Part shown: positions 4,177-6,197 of the stretch, in pieces
Position numbering within the stretch: position 1 is the first letter of the stretch
How the letters are laid out: every line of letters begins with the position of its first letter
DNA from: Magnetovibrio sp.
GTDB lineage: Bacteria; Pseudomonadota; Alphaproteobacteria; Rhodospirillales; Magnetovibrionaceae
Assembly: GCA_016763255.1 (NCBI GenBank)
Contig: JAESUA010000006.1
Coordinates: 1-6,197, forward strand
Direction of reading: 5' to 3'
DNA: 6,197 bases
Notes under the pieces: generated by a model
What the model was told of the DNA's origin: nothing
Databases searched by the model: none
Seen by the model: the letters and a program-made list of their open reading frames with translations, nothing else
Made by a program: the position numbers and the translations under genes

Positions 4177-5715
4177 CTAACGACAATCGGCTTGCCCTGG
4201 GTTGATGATGAAATAGTCGATCAGCACGGTTTTGTCTGGTGCCCGATAAAGCGGCAATTCGATCCGCTGGGAAGGCTGGTTTGGCGGTAATTTTGTACCG
4301 AAGATGGCATTGGTTGAACCGGCAGCGGCTTCGGCCGTTTTACCACCACGCTCTCGCGGTACCCATACGGCCATGCATTGCCCCGTCTGGTTTTTTGCGT
4401 GTTGTCGTGCAGGCGGAATAATGTCGATGAATTTGTGGCTAACAATGCGGCTGTCGGGCAGGTATAGCGCCAAATTTCCTGGTAATGGGTTTGGGTACCA
4501 TGTTGCAAAAACGGAACCTGCGTTGAAACCTTGGCGTTGTAGTTCTTTTGCAATTTTTTCATAGGGGATTAGGAATTGGCATTTTTTGCAGCGTAGCGGG
4601 TCAAGCACCGCTTTGGCAGCCAGCCCGCCGACCGACAGCGCGCATGCCGTCATGACCAGCCCGGCATAGACGCGCCGACGCTTGCCCGGAACGGGTTCCG
4701 CCGGGAGACGCGCAAACACCCACAGCGGGAACAAAATCAAAATGAATAGGTAGTTGGGACGAAACTGGGTGACGCCGCCCAGCACCACCATGCTCAACAT
4801 CAAAATGATTATGGCCAAAAAGGTGCGGCTTAACAGCGGGGCTGCGATGGGCAGAAGATCAGCTTGGCGGGTTTTTTTGAAGATTGCGGGGAATACCAAA
4901 AGCACAATCAACCACAGTGGCGATAAGAAGGCGAACGTCGATCTCAGCAAACTCCACAGGCCTTTGCCGATGGCCTTGATCGTGGAAATATCTTGTCCGG
5001 TTTCTAATTTGTAGCTGATCGCATCTTTCAGCATATCGGCTGAAGCCCAAAGCCAGGCAACGTGCGGCGCAATGATCGCGCTGGCAATGATTACGGTGAC
5101 CAGGGCCGAGCGATTGAGCAGTCGTGAGCGCACCATCGTGAGGCTCATGCCCGCGCTTATGAGGGCGAGCAAAAACATCACATAGGCATATTTGGTCATG
5201 ATGCCGAGACCGATGAGGCTGCCCAGAACCACGTACCAACGCAGTCGACCGTCTTTGATCACCATATGCAGCGCGCTGAAGGTTAAGACAATAAACAGGG
5301 CATTCAGCAGGCTGTGAGAGTAGCTGAATATGGCGTGCCAACTCATGAAAAAAATGAGCAATGGTGACAGCGCCACCAGGGCCCAATCAAGCCTGCGCTC
5401 ATTGCCTAAGCTCAGCCGTGCGGCATGATGCAAGGCGAGATATATACCCGCAAGGATGCACAGTTTAAAGGCCACCACGAGGCCGGCGCTTTTACCAAAG
5501 ACCGAAAACAGTGCGATGAGAATCCAGGTGTAGAGCGGCGGGTTGGCGACATCATAGCCCCAGCGAAATGACTGCGCAAACAGCACCTGTTCGGCTTCGT
5601 CGCCGCTCAGTCCCGAAAATGCAGACATGCGCAGGGCCCAATAGATGCTGACCAGGATCAGAACCAAAGCGTGCACCGCCATTGGTTTTTTAAGTGTAAT
5701 CAACATGTTGTTCAT
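4177..5715 (-). CDS. GT39/ArnT-like membrane glycosyltransferase
   Basis: A 512-residue polytopic membrane protein of the PMT/ArnT superfamily (GT-C fold), which transfers a sugar from a polyprenyl-phosphate donor to a lipid, glycan or protein on the periplasmic side. After the first membrane helix (about 13-30) comes the first periplasmic loop with the family's catalytic pattern: GDEAEQ (Asp39-Glu40), then Tyr54 and NPPLYTW (58-64). About ten more hydrophobic helices follow between residues 64 and 370, for example 112-126, 162-190, 204-223, 263-279, 298-313 and 350-366. From about 375 a soluble periplasmic domain starts with a CKKC pair (376-379) and runs to the end. Acceptor and sugar cannot be told from sequence; ArnT-like lipid A modification is only one option. 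The ATG at 5715 follows only a weak ribosome site, and Met4 is possible. The parvulin gene follows after 59 bp, possibly in one transcript. Confidence 0.92.
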   Translation of the reverse strand: MNNMLITLKKPMAVHALVLILVSIYWALRMSAFSGLSGDEAEQVLFAQSFRWGYDVANPPLYTWILIALFSVFGKSAGLVVAFKLCILAGIYLALHHAARLSLGNERRLDWALVALSPLLIFFMSWHAIFSYSHSLLNALFIVLTFSALHMVIKDGRLRWYVVLGSLIGLGIMTKYAYVMFLLALISAGMSLTMVRSRLLNRSALVTVIIASAIIAPHVAWLWASADMLKDAISYKLETGQDISTIKAIGKGLWSLLRSTFAFLSPLWLIVLLVFPAIFKKTRQADLLPIAAPLLSRTFLAIIILMLSMVVLGGVTQFRPNYLFILILFPLWVFARLPAEPVPGKRRRVYAGLVMTACALSVGGLAAKAVLDPLRCKKCQFLIPYEKIAKELQRQGFNAGSVFATWYPNPLPGNLALYLPDSRIVSHKFIDIIPPARQHAKNQTGQCMAVWVPRERGGKTAEAAAGSTNAIFGTKLPPNQPSQRIELPLYRAPDKTVLIDYFIINPGQADCR

Positions 5716-6011
5716 GATGCTCGCAGGCTTTTGGGTGATCGTGAGTGTGGCGAACTCTATCAGGTTTATCGCAAAGGTTTAGTCTCGTCACCATTCACAT
5801 GACCACTTGAGGGGATTATAAATTGATTTAAACACGCATTGAGTGTAGCTTTTTATTTAAACGTATTACCGGGAGGGGAGGGTCAGATAAATCTATAAAT
5901 TTCCTGGCCTTAGGTCTGTTATGCGTTGAAAGAGTGCCCTGAAGCACCGATGACCATGGCGGCGGTGGGAACAGCAATGACCCTTGAAAAAAAATACGGG
6001 GGAGGGGGGCT
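5716..6011. promoter_or_regulatory. Divergent intergenic region with repeated motifs
   Basis: This 296-bp region separates the minus-strand glycosyltransferase from the plus-strand sensor-like gene and should carry both promoters. I could not place a convincing -35/-10 pair. It contains atttaaac twice in the same orientation (5826-5833 and 5855-5862, 29 bp apart). Between them, overlapping the first copy by 3 bp, is the near-palindrome ACACGCATTGAGTGT (5831-5845, one mismatched pair). G-rich runs occur at 5871-5882 and next to the ribosome site at 5998-6009. The AT-rich stretch 5817-5865 is the likeliest control zone. Confidence 0.4.
6001..6009 (+). promoter_or_regulatory. G-rich Shine-Dalgarno of the 3' membrane-protein gene
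   Basis: GGAGG (6001-6005) lies 6 nt before the ATG at 6012, inside an unusually long G/A run (gggggagggggg, 5998-6009). In-frame upstream extension is blocked by TGA at 5985-5987, so this site fixes the start. Confidence 0.75.
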
Positions 6012-6197
6012 ATGGCTATGGTTCGTAGGCAAAATACAAAAATCTTGATGGCTGGCTTCGCGGTGATCCTTATGGGCATGGCGGGGCTGATTGCGTTGTT
6101 CTTTTTTCACATCAATACGATGAAGATAAACGATAGGGTCAATCATGACCTGATGGAAAAGAACTTTGCCGCATATAAAATGCGCGAGGCAGCCGAA
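6012..6197 (+). CDS. N-terminus of a membrane sensor-like protein (partial)
   Basis: The frame is open from ATG (6012) to the window end, giving the first 62 residues. A short basic start (MAMVRRQNTK) is followed by one strong hydrophobic helix (about residues 11-34, ILMAGFAVILMGMAGLIALF). Then comes a polar, helix-forming segment (HINTMKINDRVNHDLMEKNF...YKMREAAE). A cytoplasmic basic tail, an uncleaved membrane anchor and a periplasmic helical stretch ending in a MREAAE-type motif are typical of chemoreceptors, GGDEF/EAL proteins and histidine kinases with a four-helix-bundle sensor. The output domain is beyond the window, so the class cannot be assigned. The gene is divergent from the glycosyltransferase. 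Start choice: GGAGG at 6-nt spacing and an upstream in-frame stop; Met3 is a less likely alternative. Confidence 0.8.
   Translation, partial: MAMVRRQNTKILMAGFAVILMGMAGLIALFFFHINTMKINDRVNHDLMEKNFAAYKMREAAE

Noticed and set aside
5092..5101. ttacggtgac inside the glycosyltransferase gene as a third repeat copy
   Set aside because: Only ten bases match and they encode part of a membrane helix; chance similarity.
5950..6048. Short plus-strand ORF starting MTMAAVGTAM
   Set aside because: It overlaps the start of the sensor-like gene in another frame, has no ribosome binding site and has a low-complexity product.

Overview
The window looks like chromosomal DNA of an alphaproteobacterium, most likely from the Rhodospirillales. 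Two things suggest this: an ATM1-type ABC exporter that closely follows the alphaproteobacterial/mitochondrial family pattern, and a 94-nt hairpin repeat (1248-1341) of the 'cccggacttgatccggg' type common between genes in that class. The genus is inference only.

Left part (1-563): a visibly AT-richer block with the 3' end of an unidentified gene and, coupled to it through a Shine-Dalgarno overlapping its stop codon, a complete 91-residue small protein. Layout and sequence style suggest the C-terminus of a polymorphic-type toxin followed by its immunity protein, but neither was matched to a named family.

Middle left (564-1354): about 790 bp without a convincing gene. It holds two copies of a 28-bp repeat, one inside an imperfect palindrome. 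It also holds the last 29 nt of a tRNA gene (probably Asn, minus strand), which breaks off exactly where a repeat copy starts. Several hairpins, an orphan intrinsic terminator and the alphaproteobacterial palindrome complete it. It reads as the scarred edge of an accessory segment.

Centre (1355-3271, minus): a full-length ATM1/ABCB-type heavy-metal or glutathione-conjugate exporter interrupted by one in-frame TAG exactly between the membrane and ATPase domains. Both halves keep every expected motif and stay in one frame, so this is a fresh nonsense mutation, a sequence error, or an unusual split or readthrough gene. A 19-bp perfect dyad lies 45 bp upstream of its start.

Right part (3410-6197): a small uncharacterised ORF (minus) and a strong terminator. 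Upstream of the terminator are a cytoplasmic parvulin peptidyl-prolyl isomerase and a GT39/ArnT-like membrane glycosyltransferase, both minus and possibly co-transcribed. A ~296-bp divergent intergenic region follows, then the 5' end of a plus-strand membrane protein that looks like a sensor (chemoreceptor, GGDEF or kinase type). Apart from the toxin-like pair, the genes look like ordinary core functions with no shared pathway.
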